The notes beneath the pieces are model-generated. The model was not told the DNA's origin. It made no database searches and saw nothing but the letters and a program-made list of their open reading frames with translations. DNA of 64,000 nucleotides from Mallotus nudiflorus (taxonomy: Eukaryota > Streptophyta > Magnoliopsida > Malpighiales > Euphorbiaceae): assembly GCA_947683625.1 (NCBI GenBank), contig CANTUR010000049.1:9836501-9900500 (forward strand), in the 5' to 3' direction. Positions 38,001-49,897 of the stretch are shown piece by piece; positions within the stretch are counted from its first letter, which is position 1, and every line of letters starts with the position of its first letter. The position numbers and the translations under genes were made by a program.

Positions 38001-41000
38001 ATATGTGTGTGTGTTAAATTTTTAGAAATTTATGAAATGTATACACATTTCTTTCTTTTTTTTTTTTTTTAAAGTAGAAAATAACCCTAGAAGCTCTTAA
38101 AACTATAAACAAATAAAATGCTCAAAAGTAATGAAAATGGTGTTAAGCATCAAATTGTGTTTAATTTGAAAATGTACGATGATATCATAACTTGGGACCA
38201 CATTAAATTCTCTATAACAAACTAGGAGCTGAAGCACTTTTTATTTAGAATTAAGGTTTTAAATCACGTTCATCCCCTTAGCAAAGAGCATAATATCAGA
38301 CAATGATGTCCACACTCGTTATTTTATCCTTATAATTAAGAGCAAAATATTACCCAGCAATACTTAGAAAGGAATATGAATATAGTAAACCAGCATATAG
38401 TTATGTATAGCTAATGTATGTGATTTCATTCAATGTCTGGACCTTCATCCCTCAAAAAATAAACAAAGGAAGAAAGAAAAGAAGAAAGTGAATACCCATA
38501 GAATTTGGGAAATGAAGTCATCACACTATGATCATATAGAAAGACAGTATACATAAATCAGAAATATAAGCTTCCGTTTAGTTTGAAAGATTGAGGCCTC
38601 TTGAGCTTTGATCATGGGCTCAAACCCCACCAATGAGAAGTGTGAGTATTAGAGAATTATATTATAGTTAATTTGGTTCAATGCACTCATATATATACAT
38701 GCGTGTGTTTATGTATGTTTAAAAGTTCAAAGGAAATGTAGCTAGGTATCAGGAAAGAAGAGAAAAGTAAAAATGTGTATCAGGGTTTTGCTTTACTGGT
38801 TGGATAAAAATTATAAAAAAGTCCGAAGTCACATGGCTGAGTTACTCAATTTTCTTTGAAAGCTACATGATGCATGGCCATGTAGACTACCTGAACAAAA
38901 GAAAGAAAAGAAAAGCAGAAAGAAAGCAAAATGCAAATGCAAAGCAAAAGCTGAGACAAAAGAAAGCACTTTTTAGTTTTTTTTTTTTATTTAAAAAAAA
39001 AAATAGGAAGGAGAACGTGGATTTAGATTTCCTAGGCTAGTTAAAGTCAGCCATGCATGGAACAAACAAAATATACAATGTCCTCTCTAAACCTCAACTC
39101 ATTAAATAAACCCATTTACTATAAACAATATTAACATAAAAACAAGAGTTGCTTATCTGGTAGTGGCACATAAATTTTTAATAGATTAATACTTGGGTTC
39201 AAGTTTAATTAGGTCTTAGTGGTATATGTTATTAAAGGAAAAAAAAAAAAAAAGAAGCTGAACCACCATCACAATCAATTAATGCTCAATGTGTAATGTA
39301 AGAAAGAGAAAATCACCTAGAAGAAGTACACCAAAGAGTTGATGAAGTGTAGCCAATATTATCATCATTTTCAAGGGACGTACTTGATGCACCTCTTGCG
39401 TTGAGCAAATGGTTAGAATTTTGAGCAACGGGAGTTGTGACAGACAGGAAATCTTCATCACCGGATCCATCTATCAATGCAATTAAGACCAACAGCATAT
39501 ATAATCATTGTGTAATCATTTTATTTTTCGGTCGGTTTACATTTTTTTTTTTTTTGGAAGTTGGTTGGTTTACCTCATCGTATAATCATAAAGCATAGAT
39601 ATTATAAATGTATAGAACGCATTAAGGGTAACAATAGAAAAGAGAGAATCTTTTAAAATTTTCAAATGGGTAGCAAAAATTAGGGAATTAGATTAGGTAA
39701 AAAATTAAAAGAAAGATAAGCAATTACCTGAGGAAGCTGCAGGTTTGTCAGTGCTCTTAACAGTTCTATACATCTGCGAAAGGCAAAAGAGACCAAGAAA
39801 ATGAATAGAAAAATAATGGAGAGACGTAGACTTTAATGAAATTTTGAAGTTATATATGTATATATTCAAAATATTCAAAAAAAAAAAATTAAAGAATATT
39901 TTTACATATATTATAATGGGATAGAAACAGAAAAAGAAAAGAGTCAAAAAAATCAAATCAGATGCTTCTCTTTCTGGATTTTTCTTGGTTTGTTTATTAA
40001 CCACGAGGTCGATGTTTGGTAAGGTCAGTAATTGCTTCTATTATTGAGAAATGATGGCTACTTTTTATTTTATCTTATTTTATTTTATTTTGTTATTTCA
40101 CTCTCTCTCCATCCCTCAAAAAGCAGAACTCGTCCTGTACCACAAAGGGCAGACTCAACTGTTCATTCATTCACTGCACTCATCGGCTCCTGTGCCAGTT
40201 TTGACGGGCAAAGTCTTCACCAAAGGTGCACAGATAAAGATAATAAAAAGGCCTAAAGGGCTGTTATTATTAGAAGTATTCTTCTGGTTTCTTGTGGAAC
40301 TGGAAAAATATGAGAAGGAAAATTTCATCAGTAGGTTTCAGACAGTTACGGACCTGTAAGTGGCTTTTGACATGAGCAAGTGTTAGATCTTTGACATCCA
40401 TTAGCTCTAATACTGACTTTGGTGTTGCTCCTATGCATCAAATAAAACATTAAAAAGCACAACCCATTAATAAATAAGCAAATCCCTGAACCAAAAAGAA
40501 CAAGATATATAATGACATATATAAATATGGAGATTTATGGAGAGATGGAAAAAAAATAAGAGCTAGGTATGAATAATTTGTACTTTCATGGCCACCAAGA
40601 AGCTCCACAGCATGAACAAAACGGGCATGAAGAGAGCTTGTCCAACGCATTCTCGGTGCTCTCATGTTCCTCTTGTTTTGTAACTTAGGCATAAACCTTG
40701 ATCTAATTATACCACTTCCATAAACCTCTGCACCACCAACACTACTTCTGTATTCATGATTATGGTAATGATGGTATGATGTGCCCATCCTATAGGCCGG
40801 AAAAGAACAGTTATCACCGGGAGGAGAGCATGATGGGTACTGAGTGCAAGACGATGAACATGCCATTTGGTTAAAGGAAAATCTTGGATCCATTATCTCT
40901 CCTGAATTAATATTCCAGCTATTGTAAACTGGAATTCCCTTTATGGGTTTGAAGCCTGAGACATCAAGAACTGAGATCCCATTAGTATTAGCACGTTGAA

Positions 41001-41343
41001 GAAGGTTTCTTTGCGTTGCTTGATCCACTCCAGCGAAGCTGCTATTTCTTTTCCAAGGGCTTTCTACCTCTAAAGATGTACTAGTTGGATTTGCAAGAGA
41101 AAGGTCGATGTCTTCATCAGCTAGTTGTATGAACCCAATTTTTATAGAACTATCACTATGTGATTTAAGGCCATCATCTTCACCATCTTCTTTGTGCCAA
41201 CCATGGAAAGTTGAATCATCAGCTTCATTCGTGCCATTACATAGGGAAGATGGAGCACTATTTGGAAGACTTATGTGAAGTGAGAGGTCAGGAATCTGAT
41301 TCAAAGATTGCTTACCATTAAAAATTCCCCCTTCATGGGACAT
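31930..41343 (-). CDS. KAN1: KANADI1-like GARP transcription factor, six exons
   Basis: Encodes a 415-residue nuclear DNA-binding protein of the KANADI family, which in plants specifies abaxial (lower) organ identity and acts largely as a repressor. The exons are 41,343-40,584; 40,430-40,354; 39,773-39,728; 39,470-39,317; 33,298-33,196; and 32,037-31,930. All five introns are GT-AG and the phases join without a frame error (1,248 bp). Residues 18-27 give PDLSLHISLP, an EAR-like N-terminal motif of the family. Residues 132-140 give KPIKGIPVY. The GARP domain spans about 223-283 with RMRWTSSLHARFVHAVELL and the hallmark SHLQMY at 276-281. The C-terminus ends in LEFSLGRTDW (400-409). ATG 41,343 is the first in-frame ATG and matches the MS-x-EG start known for KAN1. 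Paralogue choice (KAN1 rather than KAN2 to KAN4) rests on these motifs; the orthologue is not proven. Confidence 0.93.
32457..32771. mobile_element. Mutator-like MITE in KANADI intron 5
   Basis: The left end GGCCAAATATAGAATTT and the inverted right end GGCAGAATATACAATTT define terminal inverted repeats that continue for several tens of bases (TTTTGTTCAATTT on both arms). The flanking 9-bp sequences are AATTTTTTT and TTTTTTTTT, a weak target duplication in a T-rich site. No coding capacity. Confidence 0.55.
33196..33298 (-). CDS. KAN1: KANADI1-like exon 5
   Basis: 103 bp after acceptor CTTTGCAG. It joins in phase to exon 4 to give SSSRGRW and continues HPSSRDHLDELRLPEE to GNQFE. The donor is GAG followed by GTGAGT. 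It is too short to stand alone and is recognised by phase and by the family SSSR-x-x-W pattern. Confidence 0.85.
33299..39316 (-). other. KANADI1-like intron 4 (6.0 kb)
   Basis: Bounded by GTGATT and TTTGCAG. It is AT-rich, with no ORF that I recognise. It holds an hAT-like MITE candidate at 34,325-34,985 and a possible second TIR element near 36,280-36,770 (GGGTCTGTTTTC start, not confirmed). A GGGCTCAAACCCC motif at about 38,617 resembles a polymerase III B box. Confidence 0.75.
34325..34985. mobile_element. hAT-like MITE candidate in KANADI intron 4
   Basis: The left arm has TTGTTGTTAGCTATTAG and TAGCTAATTAATATT, and the right arm has AACAAAACAGCATTTTC and CAATTATACCAAAT. These resemble both arms of the element at 42,415-43,048. 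The ends are eroded and no target duplication was confirmed. Confidence 0.4.
39317..39470 (-). CDS. KAN1: KANADI1-like exon 4
   Basis: 154 bp coding DGSGDEDFLSV and ending in TLWCTSS, the acidic and serine-rich post-GARP region typical of KAN1. The donor is TTCTAG followed by GTGATT. A 6,018-bp intron follows. Confidence 0.9.
39728..39773 (-). CDS. KAN1: KANADI1-like exon 3
   Basis: 46 bp coding MYRTVKSTDKPAASS, which completes the SHLQMY motif across the junction. Acceptor TGCAG precedes it here as CGCAG; the donor is CTCAG followed by GTAATT. Confidence 0.92.
40354..40430 (-). CDS. KAN1: KANADI1-like exon 2
   Basis: 77 bp after acceptor GCATAG, coding ATPKSVLELMDVKD and LAHVKSHLQ, the second half of the GARP helix region. 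The donor is ACAG followed by GTCCGT. Confidence 0.93.
40584..41343 (-). CDS. KAN1: KANADI1-like exon 1
   Basis: Codes residues 1-253 plus one base: the variable N-terminus and the first half of the GARP domain, ending GGHE. The donor is GAAA followed by GTACAA. Reading past it runs into intron 1, so the longer open frame to 40,450 is not coding. The upstream open frame to 41,412 has no ATG. Confidence 0.93.
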
Positions 41344-41765
41344 TTTTATTCCCAAGAAATGGATGGACTTGAGCTTTTCAGCCAATTTTTGAGGACAAAG
41401 AATCCAAAACAAAACCAGAACGATTTTTCCTTCTTCTTCTCTAAAGCGGGTATTGATTTTATTCTTGATGACAAGATAGCAATCTTAGCAAGTTAGAGCG
41501 CAGATGATGATAGAGAAAAGGAAAAAAAGACCCCAGTAGAATCAAGAAACAAGTAAAGAAAGTATGTGTGGAAATTAAGAAGGATGAGCGAAAAAGAAAG
41601 GATTTTGAGTTTTCACCTCTTCAAGAAAGAGTCATATATAATAAAGATTTATAGGAAGAGAACGAGAAAGAGAAAGATGTGTGTGGTGTTGCAAGAAGAT
41701 CAGAGAAACAGGAAAAGGATTGGGAACGAATTAAGAGTGAGAGAGAGGGGTTTTTGGGGTCATCT
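41344..41765 (-). promoter_or_regulatory. KANADI1-like 5' leader with a tiny upstream ORF
   Basis: Between the TATA box and the start codon the transcribed strand is rich in CT runs (TTTCTCTTTCTCG). An upstream ATG at 41,635 opens a four-codon ORF, M-T-L-S-stop, ending at 41,621. It could lower initiation at the main start, which has A at position -3. The extent of the leader is inferred from the TATA position. Confidence 0.55.
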
Positions 41766-41788
41766 GAGTTTGCTACAATACCTCGAGA

Positions 41789-41799
41789 GTATATATAGG
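41789..41799 (-). promoter_or_regulatory. TATA box of the KANADI1-like gene
   Basis: The minus strand reads CCTATATATACTC about 450 bp upstream of the ATG. Transcription would start near 41,760. It is the only strong TATA motif that fits the CT-rich leader. Confidence 0.6.
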
Positions 41800-42414
41800 A
41801 AAGCGACACTTCAACAATGCTTCCGTTTCTCTCTTTATCTCACAGCTTTCCTTTTCTAAATAGTCAAATACAAGTTAAACTGCAAAATGTTTTGGGAATT
41901 CTTATTTTCCCATCTTTTTGGTTCCCTTAATTCTCCGGAGAGGACGGGTTAAATTACTCGTGTGGTGGATATATAGATAGATAGAACAATTCTGCAAGTC
42001 CTTTTCTCTTCTCTCTCACACACGCTCTCTCTACTTAACTTGCCTATAATTTTTTTTTTTTAAGAAAAAAAACGAAAAGAATACGAATGCAATAATGGTA
42101 GAGTACAATCAAGGATACCATATGTTATGTATGTAACAATGGTCGCATACCATGTGTCTCGTCTTGGTTTTTAATAGAGCATACCCTTGATGTTTATAAC
42201 GGGACTTAAATAATCCCTTATTATTTGTTTGAACAAACAAATATGATTCTCCTAAAAAAATGTTTTCAAATCTTCGTTGAACGCAGAGTATTGAAATTAA
42301 TATGTTGGTTCTTAAATGATGTGGCAGCCATGCTAATATATCAGTGGACCGACCCATTGGTGTCACGCTCAAATACTCTTTCGTATGCTCTTTTGTAATA
42401 AGAAGTTTTAGGGC

Positions 42415-43048
42415 TTTGTTTAGCTAGATTGTTATTGATAGTTAATAGTTGTTGAGAAGATTTATAGCTAATTGATATTACGTGTTGATGACAGCATATA
42501 TAATTACATATATAAATATTAGTTAATTTAGATACAAATAATCATATTTTATATTTATTTTTTAAATAATAAATTATATATTTGGTGTATTTTATTAGTA
42601 TAAATGTTAATAATAATAAATATGATGTAAATTAAATATTATTTATACTTATAAGGTAATTTTTATTTTTATTAAATTTTTGACACTAAATTTAAATAAA
42701 GTACTAATATGTCTTGTTATTAGTATTAGAATTCACGAGTTTGAACATTGTTATTAATATAATTTTTAATATTTTTTTGTTTGTGTGGATTTTTTTAATA
42801 ATTTTATAATTAACTATTTTATTAAGTTAAGGTTAATTAATTAAAATTAAGAATGATAAGATAGTAAATTTATTTCAAAAATGGTAGCTAGAGAAAAGTT
42901 CTAAGTTGAAGCTGATGTGAACTGGAGTTGTTTAGTATCCTAACAGCTACCAATTAATAATTTCAAAAGTTAACAAAACACCATTGTCATAGTTGTTGGG
43001 AAGTAAACAACTAACAGCTCCTCACAACAATTAAACCAAACACCCTCT
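42415..43048. mobile_element. hAT-like MITE candidate upstream of the KANADI promoter
   Basis: The left end is AGGGCTTTGTTTAGC. The right end, read inverted, is AGGGTGTTTGGTTTAATTG. The arms carry TAGTTAATAGTTGTTGAG and its inverted relative. The inside is very AT-rich and non-coding. The 8-bp target duplication expected for hAT elements is not clear. Confidence 0.45.
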
Positions 43049-43059
43049 TAGTTTTTATT

Positions 43060-45600
43060 CAAATAAGTGAGAATGCAATTAGAAAAATATGTAAGAAAAA
43101 AACCGTTATACCTCCCACTCTCCCAAATCTCCCCTACCTTTAGAAAGCAAACACTAAACCTACACTTTCCCAAAAGCAAACACCAAAACCTAAACTTTCC
43201 CATCCTCGTCGTTGATTACCGCCTTAAGCTGGCAAGATCATTTTTCTTCAAAATTTCATTCCTAATTGGAATATTGAATCTCTATGGCAGTTATTTTCCA
43301 AATATTAGTAGATAGATAGGAAATATTTATTCTCAGGAAGGCTTTTTTTTAAGAGAACTCATTTAAGCTTTATTAAGCATCGATTAGTTCATGATTATCA
43401 CTCCTTCTTACATTATGTTAATATAGTTTCGATAAGCAATTCCAAACTCGAAAGGAGTTGTTTCTTTTTTTAGTCAAATGTTCTCTCATAAACCATCTTA
43501 AGCTTCCTTTTTATACTAACCATAACAAACCATAAGTTAGAAACCTTATCCAAATAAGGCTTATTTTTCAGCATTCACTTTGAGTTAATCATTCTTTTGT
43601 TGATGTTGTGTGCAAAAAACCTAAACCTACTACAATCAGGCCATTAAAGCAACCTAATAGCCCATTTCCTTTAATTAAATTATTAAATCAGGTTATTGAT
43701 TCATGCAATGTTAATTGGTTTCAATAATTAATTGAATTTAGCCAACTATTATCTCTTAGGAAGTACTCTGGTGTAGCTATAAATGTGGTATAGCTTTCTA
43801 AGACTGTTACTATTCTTTTATGTAGTTTATAATTAGCTTTCTCTATTCAACAGTTATTGATTGACTTAAGCACTTCATTGATTAAAGCTATAACCATAGG
43901 TAGATATATGAATTTATTAACTTTCTTTTTCATGTAAAAGAAAGTTGAATTTTTAACTTCTCCAAAAGATTAGTTAGGTAAATGGTTTTTTAAAGTTATT
44001 GATGGGTAGGTTTATTGTACTTTAATTAAATGTTTTATTTAGTTCACTATCATGGAAACCCTTTGCAACTTTGGAGCATTGAGTTTCTTTAATGGTTAAG
44101 TTCTTATATAGGGGAATATATAACATCTGACTCAAACACTCAACGCAATTCTAGGATTAATATAGTAAGGATTCTTATCACTACCACCTTCTAAGTTGTT
44201 TTCAAAGGTAAAAAGTTTTGTATTGTACTTTCCAAGGAATTTTGCTCCAATTTCATTTCTAGATTCCACTTGCTAAGCCTTCAATTTCCTCATCCTTTGA
44301 TGAAGATACTAGCTATCTTTTAACAACCTTAAAAAGAAAATTTTCTAAATCTTATACTACTAACTTAGAATAAAACCTTATATTTAAGGAAGCAAATCCA
44401 AACCATAATTCAAACTTAAATTCTATTTTTAATCCTTCTATTAAAAATTTAGTGGACTTCTTTAGGGTAGGTCCCAATTCAGTTACAAATGAAAATACAT
44501 AATTTCAAGAACATTAGTTGCTAATAAGAACATAATACTAGCTAATACATAGCATTGTTATTTATTCTATGTCACCATCATTTATTAGTCTCTTCCTATT
44601 ATTCTAGCTTCTTATAATCTAGTTGATGTGTGGACATCTCATATTTTGCCAAAAATAAGCCTTATAAATCTTTAAATCTTAATGAGTTTTTGAAAGAAAC
44701 TCATAGGTATAGATGCAAAAGGTGCAAAGTTGTTCTTAAGAAGAAACATTCTATTCGTACGATTTTGAGCACCTTAAATTCTTAGTGGGCATAAAATAAT
44801 GACATTTTACGTATGATATGTTATAATAGTAAGCATGTATACAAGATGCATAAGTATTGCATATATGCATATAGAGTCTCTTCCAACCTTATTTCTCCCA
44901 CATACGCAGTTCATTCAATTTTTCCTAAGGTAAGGCTTACCAAGACATCGATAGGGAGTGAACTAGCTTATTTATCCTCTTAAAAGATATGTTAACATAT
45001 AAAGTGATTTATTCCTAAAATGTGTGACTGCATTTTCAGTGAAATTTTAGGATTCTTGCATTAGATATAATTAGGTGACCATTTGGGAGTGTGATTAACC
45101 AAGTAGGCAATATTAGGGTAACCTTAAGGCTAAACCATATGGATGCCAATTTTGGATTTGAAAGTTTAAGAAATATATTAATGTTATTGTCAACAATACT
45201 AGTTTAAATGGTGTGTGTGCGAGTCCTAAGCTTATAAACAACGGTTTACTTTAAAACCTTAAAAGTTGATGATGAAAGTAGAAAAATATCTCACTAATAA
45301 GTGAGATTAATTGAGAATGATGATCGAAAAGCAAGTTCAGAGCCAATTAAAACATTAAAACCCCACCCAAATATCAAACTAAACCTTTTTAAAACTAAAC
45401 TTAACCTCGAAAATGAGGTTTTGAGGATTGAGAGAGAGAAAATCTTTGTCAAGTTTTATTTATTGAGTCAATTAGTAAAGTCTTGAAAAAGACTATTTTT
45501 ATGTCTATAGTGTCTATTTTTTAGAATGGTTTTCAATTTGGGAGCTTTGATTTAACTTTAGGAAGCTCTAAGATAGAAAGTCAAATTTTGGTCAATAGAC
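43060..45600. other. Unassigned AT-rich DNA with a possible decayed coding tract
   Basis: No gene, LTR or repeat was recognised. One plus-strand frame at about 44,680-45,000 keeps protein-like runs (KETHRYRCKRCKVVLKKKH, then HVYKMHKYCIYAYR) between stops. I could not assign it to a family. Confidence 0.4.
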
Positions 45601-45639
45601 TTGTAGACGACGGGGTTTAGTGCGCGTTCAAGATTTTAG

Positions 45640-47813
45640 CAACTGTGACACTATTTGAGCTTAAGGCTCCAAAGAACACACTAACTACTGTCACAAAGAC
45701 ATGACATGGAGATGAGGAGTCACCACCTAGGGTAATAACTAAGACAAATAAAAAATGTGGTACTTGATTCCTTAAAAGAAAGCTAGCACCATAACTAGGA
45801 GATTCTGGATACGGAATACCAACTTCTTTCAGTCTCGTGTTCTTTTAGAATTACTTTATGAATTACTATATTATCCTCTATTTACATGCAATTTCATATA
45901 AACCCTTATTTTGGCAATTAACTCAAAGGCAAACTAGTCATGAAAAATACAAGTAAATAATGCATTCAATACAATCCCTAAGTTAGTCTAGTCTACATTG
46001 ATTTTAATTAAATGGGCTAAATTTATGTGCTTTAATTTACAAGTGAGCCTAAAGGGCCTAAGTTCTTACTTTTAATTTAGTGAACCTGAGTCTATTTTAT
46101 TTTAAAATTAAAAATGGGCCTAAATCTACAAATTATGGAGTATTTAAATTAATGGGCCTAATTCTACATGTTTTAATAATAAAATGATCAACATACAAAT
46201 TATGAAAAAGGTTTAAATTAAATGGGTTAAGTCTAAATTAATTAAATTAGGTGGGTCTATATCTAATTTACAAAATGGGTTTAAATTATCTCTAACCTAA
46301 AAATCTAATTAATTATGGGCCAAATGATGCATTTTAATTAATTAAACCTAAATTTAAATGGGTTAAAGTTTAATGTGGGCCTAGGGCCCAAAACACATAA
46401 ACACAAATAAACAAGCCCAAAAATAATAATAAATATCAAGCTAAGCAAATAAAAATTATCAAACAATTAATTTAACTTATGTTAAAACCCTAATTTAATT
46501 AAAGTGGCCATAAACAATAAAATAAAAATAATCAATCAAGCAAAACCAAATTTACGAACTTAACTATAATTTAATTAAAAAAAACCTAAGGATTTCTATA
46601 ACCATTAATTTTAATTAATTACCCAATGAAAATCCTAAGGATTTCTATAACCATTAATTTTAATTAATTACCCAATGAAAATCCTAATTTTACTAACCGA
46701 TTGAATTAAAATAAAAAAACACACAAACACACACACACCAAATTCCATTATTCCCACTATTAGAGCTATTAATACAAAATAGGAATAATACTGCAAATAG
46801 GAATAAAAATTAATACAACCCAAAAAATACAAAATAAAATAACCAACAAAATAATAGTAAATAAATAAATAAAACTTTTAAAAACTACATTCAAATACAA
46901 AATTTAATCCATGGCATTCCATGAATCTTCATGAATTTTATTCTTGTTCAATCACATGTTACTCCACAGCTTAGGTTACTCCCACTATAATTATGAACAC
47001 AAAAGCAAAATAAATAATGATTAGAGCTTAAATAAAATAAAAAATAAATAAAATTAAAATCAAACTAAATAATCAAATAAAAATAAAAGAAAAGGGTAGA
47101 AGAAGGGATGATTGAATGGATGCAGTATTGATTAGCTCCTCAAAGTGTTATCAATCACCGTTGCTTTTAATGGATCTTCAAAACTTGATGTCCTCCTCTT
47201 CAGAAGTATATTGCTCTTGCTCCAAAAACAAAGAAAATCTAAAGAAAAATATTTTACGTATTGCTTCAGAGAAAAATATGGAGAGAACTTGTTTTTAAGC
47301 AAAAAAAGAGAGATAGTTCAAAGAGAGCCCCCCTTTTCAAGATCCTAAACTATCCTTATATAGGAAAAGAGCTAAAAACCCTAATCCTATGTACTTAAGG
47401 GTTACAATTTTAAAAGGATTTTATTTCCTAAAAATCAAAAAAATATATATTTTAGAAAAATTTTAGCCAATCAAAATTTAGGAAAAATATTTTTAAAAAT
47501 TAAAAAAATTGAAAAAATATTGCAAGACCCAATTGGAATAGTACAATTTCGAAAGGAATTGTAGATTTCCAATTCGTAATAATTCTTTTAACATTTAATT
47601 ATGAAAAGACCCCTGAAAGAATTTAAAATTTTTAATTAGGTCCTTAAAAAGTATTACAATTTAATCCTTGAAAACATTAAACCTTTTATTTGAAAAATGC
47701 ATTCAAACTTTTGAGATTTCAAACTTCAAGTATTGAAGACCTATTTATGATATTTTCATCATTGGAGTCTTTGTCACATCCACACTTTATCATTTTGAAA
47801 TTAGGTGCTTACA
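45640..47813 (-). mobile_element. Ty3 LTR, minus orientation
   Basis: Read on the minus strand it starts TGTAAGCACCTAATTTC at 47,813 and near its end has GGTGGTGACTCC (about 45,725), a variant of the motif in LTR2. It shares long blocks with 14,057-15,085. The tract 46,587-46,685 holds two tandem copies of a 47-bp unit starting GGATTTCTATAACC. No pol lies beside it, so it is a solo or truncated LTR. The lower boundary is approximate. Confidence 0.6.
46590..46684. repeat. Tandem duplication of about 47 bp inside the LTR
   Basis: Two adjacent copies of a unit containing GGATTTCTATAACC, TTAATTTTAATT and ACCCAATGAAAATCC. The related copy at 14,550 has only one. Confidence 0.85.
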
Positions 47814-48326
47814 AGACCTTTTCAAATTTCAAATCGAGCTCCTAAAGTTGAATTTTAGTATAAAACTACCTTTTAAAATTATAGTGTGTCAATGTTGACT
47901 ACTTGACAAAAAGTCCAAATTTTTTTGTCTCTGGTGGTCAAATCGGGTCCTAAATATATAATAAAATATTGCACAATTCCTTAAGAGTAGTGACTAAGTA
48001 AAGAATATTCTATTTAGGAACATTCTTCTTAGACAAGTGTCAATCTAGGATTGATTCTAGTATATACTTTTGTCTTTTATTGTTAAATAATACCCTTTTT
48101 AGTTATAAACTTATTACAACTATGCTGCCAAGCCTTTTTCTATAAATAGAAGGCTTAAGGAAGCATTTTGGGGAGGAGAGCTTATGATAAAAGAGAGAAA
48201 ATTCCTATAGCAAAAAAGTTAGAGTGAGAACAAAAAGAGAAAAAATAGAAAAATAAGCCTAAACTATATGTGACAATAAAAACTCTCCTCATCTATCCCC
48301 TTTCTCTCACCTTTCTCTACTCAACT
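47814..48326. other. Unassigned segment left of the solo LTR
   Basis: Contains a good TATA sequence TTTCTATAAATAGAAGG (about 48,138) followed by a purine-rich leader-like stretch, so it may be part of another LTR. It would have been continuous with 49,898 onward before the solo LTR inserted. Confidence 0.35.
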
Positions 48327-49897
48327 TATTAGGTTTCATGATGCAAAACACAATAGAAAATAAAAATTAATTCATGAAAAACCCTAAAACTCAGATTCAT
48401 GTAATTCGATTAAAACAATTAAAGAGGGATTCCAAACCCTCACCAAGATGATCTTATGGCAAGATAGTTGGAAAGAAGAGAGCGAGTTCAATCTGGTGGC
48501 ACCCTACCTCGAGCTTTTTGTGTTTTCTTTGTCAGATTAAGATGTCACCAATAAGACCATGTTCTCTATCGATATCCACACGAACAAGATATCCTGAAAA
48601 CAGTATAATTATGCTAGCACCTTTTAAGTCTCACTTTTATTTTCTCTTTATATGTATTTTCTCTATATAGAAGAAGGAAAAGCAGAAAGGAGAAAATTAG
48701 CATTCCATAAACCTCAGAGAATGAGATGTATTTATAGCCATCCTTTATAACGTTACATAAACCTCCATTTACCAAAACAGTTTTGGTAAGTTTAAACTTT
48801 TTTTTTACTGTAATTCTAATTCCAAAATTAGAATCTTTTTATATTTATTTAGATAACTCTTACCTTAAATAAATTAGGAAATAAATAAATAAATATTGAT
48901 AGATATATACACATATATATTTATTTATTCACTTATTTATTTAATATTTCATAGAGATTATTATTGGGTTAATTAACTCAAGTCTACTTTGGGCTTGTTT
49001 TAAGTGTACGACCTTGTAGGTTCACACAACATTGGATGTGGGCCTAAAATTTCCATTTTAACCCACAAGTCATAATTGATCTCTAGCAAGACATTATGAC
49101 TAACTAAGTTGTGTGATAATTTGACATTACCTACACAATGTGTACTATAGTCCTATTATCACGCGATATCTTGGTTGAACATAAGGCATGAAATATGTCA
49201 TCCTTATATTATTCAACCATATTGTTTCTTGATCCCAAGTAGACTAATATTAATAAGTCTTTATATGATGTTAAGAACTCTTCATCAATATATTTTAGCA
49301 TGGTCATGCATTTCTATTCAGTCTAACTCATCGAGGGGCCTACAAATATCCTCCCATAATTAATAAGGGTCCTCATATAACTCATTGTATATCCAATCAT
49401 AACCTATTTTACCATTTCATTAAAGATGATGTAGGGATGTGTCAAAATATAGAACTCATTATGCAGGAAACTATAGTGCTTTCAGGTTAGAGGACTTAAA
49501 TAATACTATTATAATGAGAATTACCTATGACAATTATCCATGTAGTATTCTTATAGTGGTTCAATCCAGTACATCAATTCACTAAATATCTACCTATGAG
49601 TTTGACTTAATATCTCATATACATGGTCAGTAAAAAAATCATTAGTCAACCTCATACTAGTATTTATTCATTGTTATTCCCATAACTATTGACTAGGGAT
49701 ATTTAGATTAGAATTCAAGTATCACCTAAGAGTTTTACTATCAAGTCATATACTTAATACCTCAAGTAGAATCACTAATTAAGGATAATATTATAATTAG
49801 CCAATAATAATAAAAATATCTTTTTATTAATAAAATAGAAATATAACAAAGTCAAAGTATAACCATTATATAATTGGCCTAGGGCATATCACTAACA
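48327..49897 (-). mobile_element. Copia-type solo LTR, minus orientation
   Basis: Read on the minus strand it starts TGTTAGTGATATGCCCTAGG, a start like that of several plant copia LTRs with an ATGCCCTAG block. It carries TATA sequence GGCTATAAATACATC near 48,735. If the right side of the insertion is CAACC (49,898-49,902), the left partner CAACT at 48,322-48,326 gives an imperfect 5-bp target duplication and an LTR of 1,571 bp. Its terminal CA would then have decayed to TA. Confidence 0.55.

Noticed and set aside
39705..40004. Minus-strand 99-residue open frame as a separate gene
   Set aside because: It covers KANADI exon 3 only at its end, and the remainder is AT-rich intron 2.
40450..41412. 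Single 320-residue open frame as the KANADI protein
   Set aside because: Its first codon is TTG, not ATG, and its last 40 or so residues read through a GT donor into intron 1. The spliced model explains the rest of the GARP domain.
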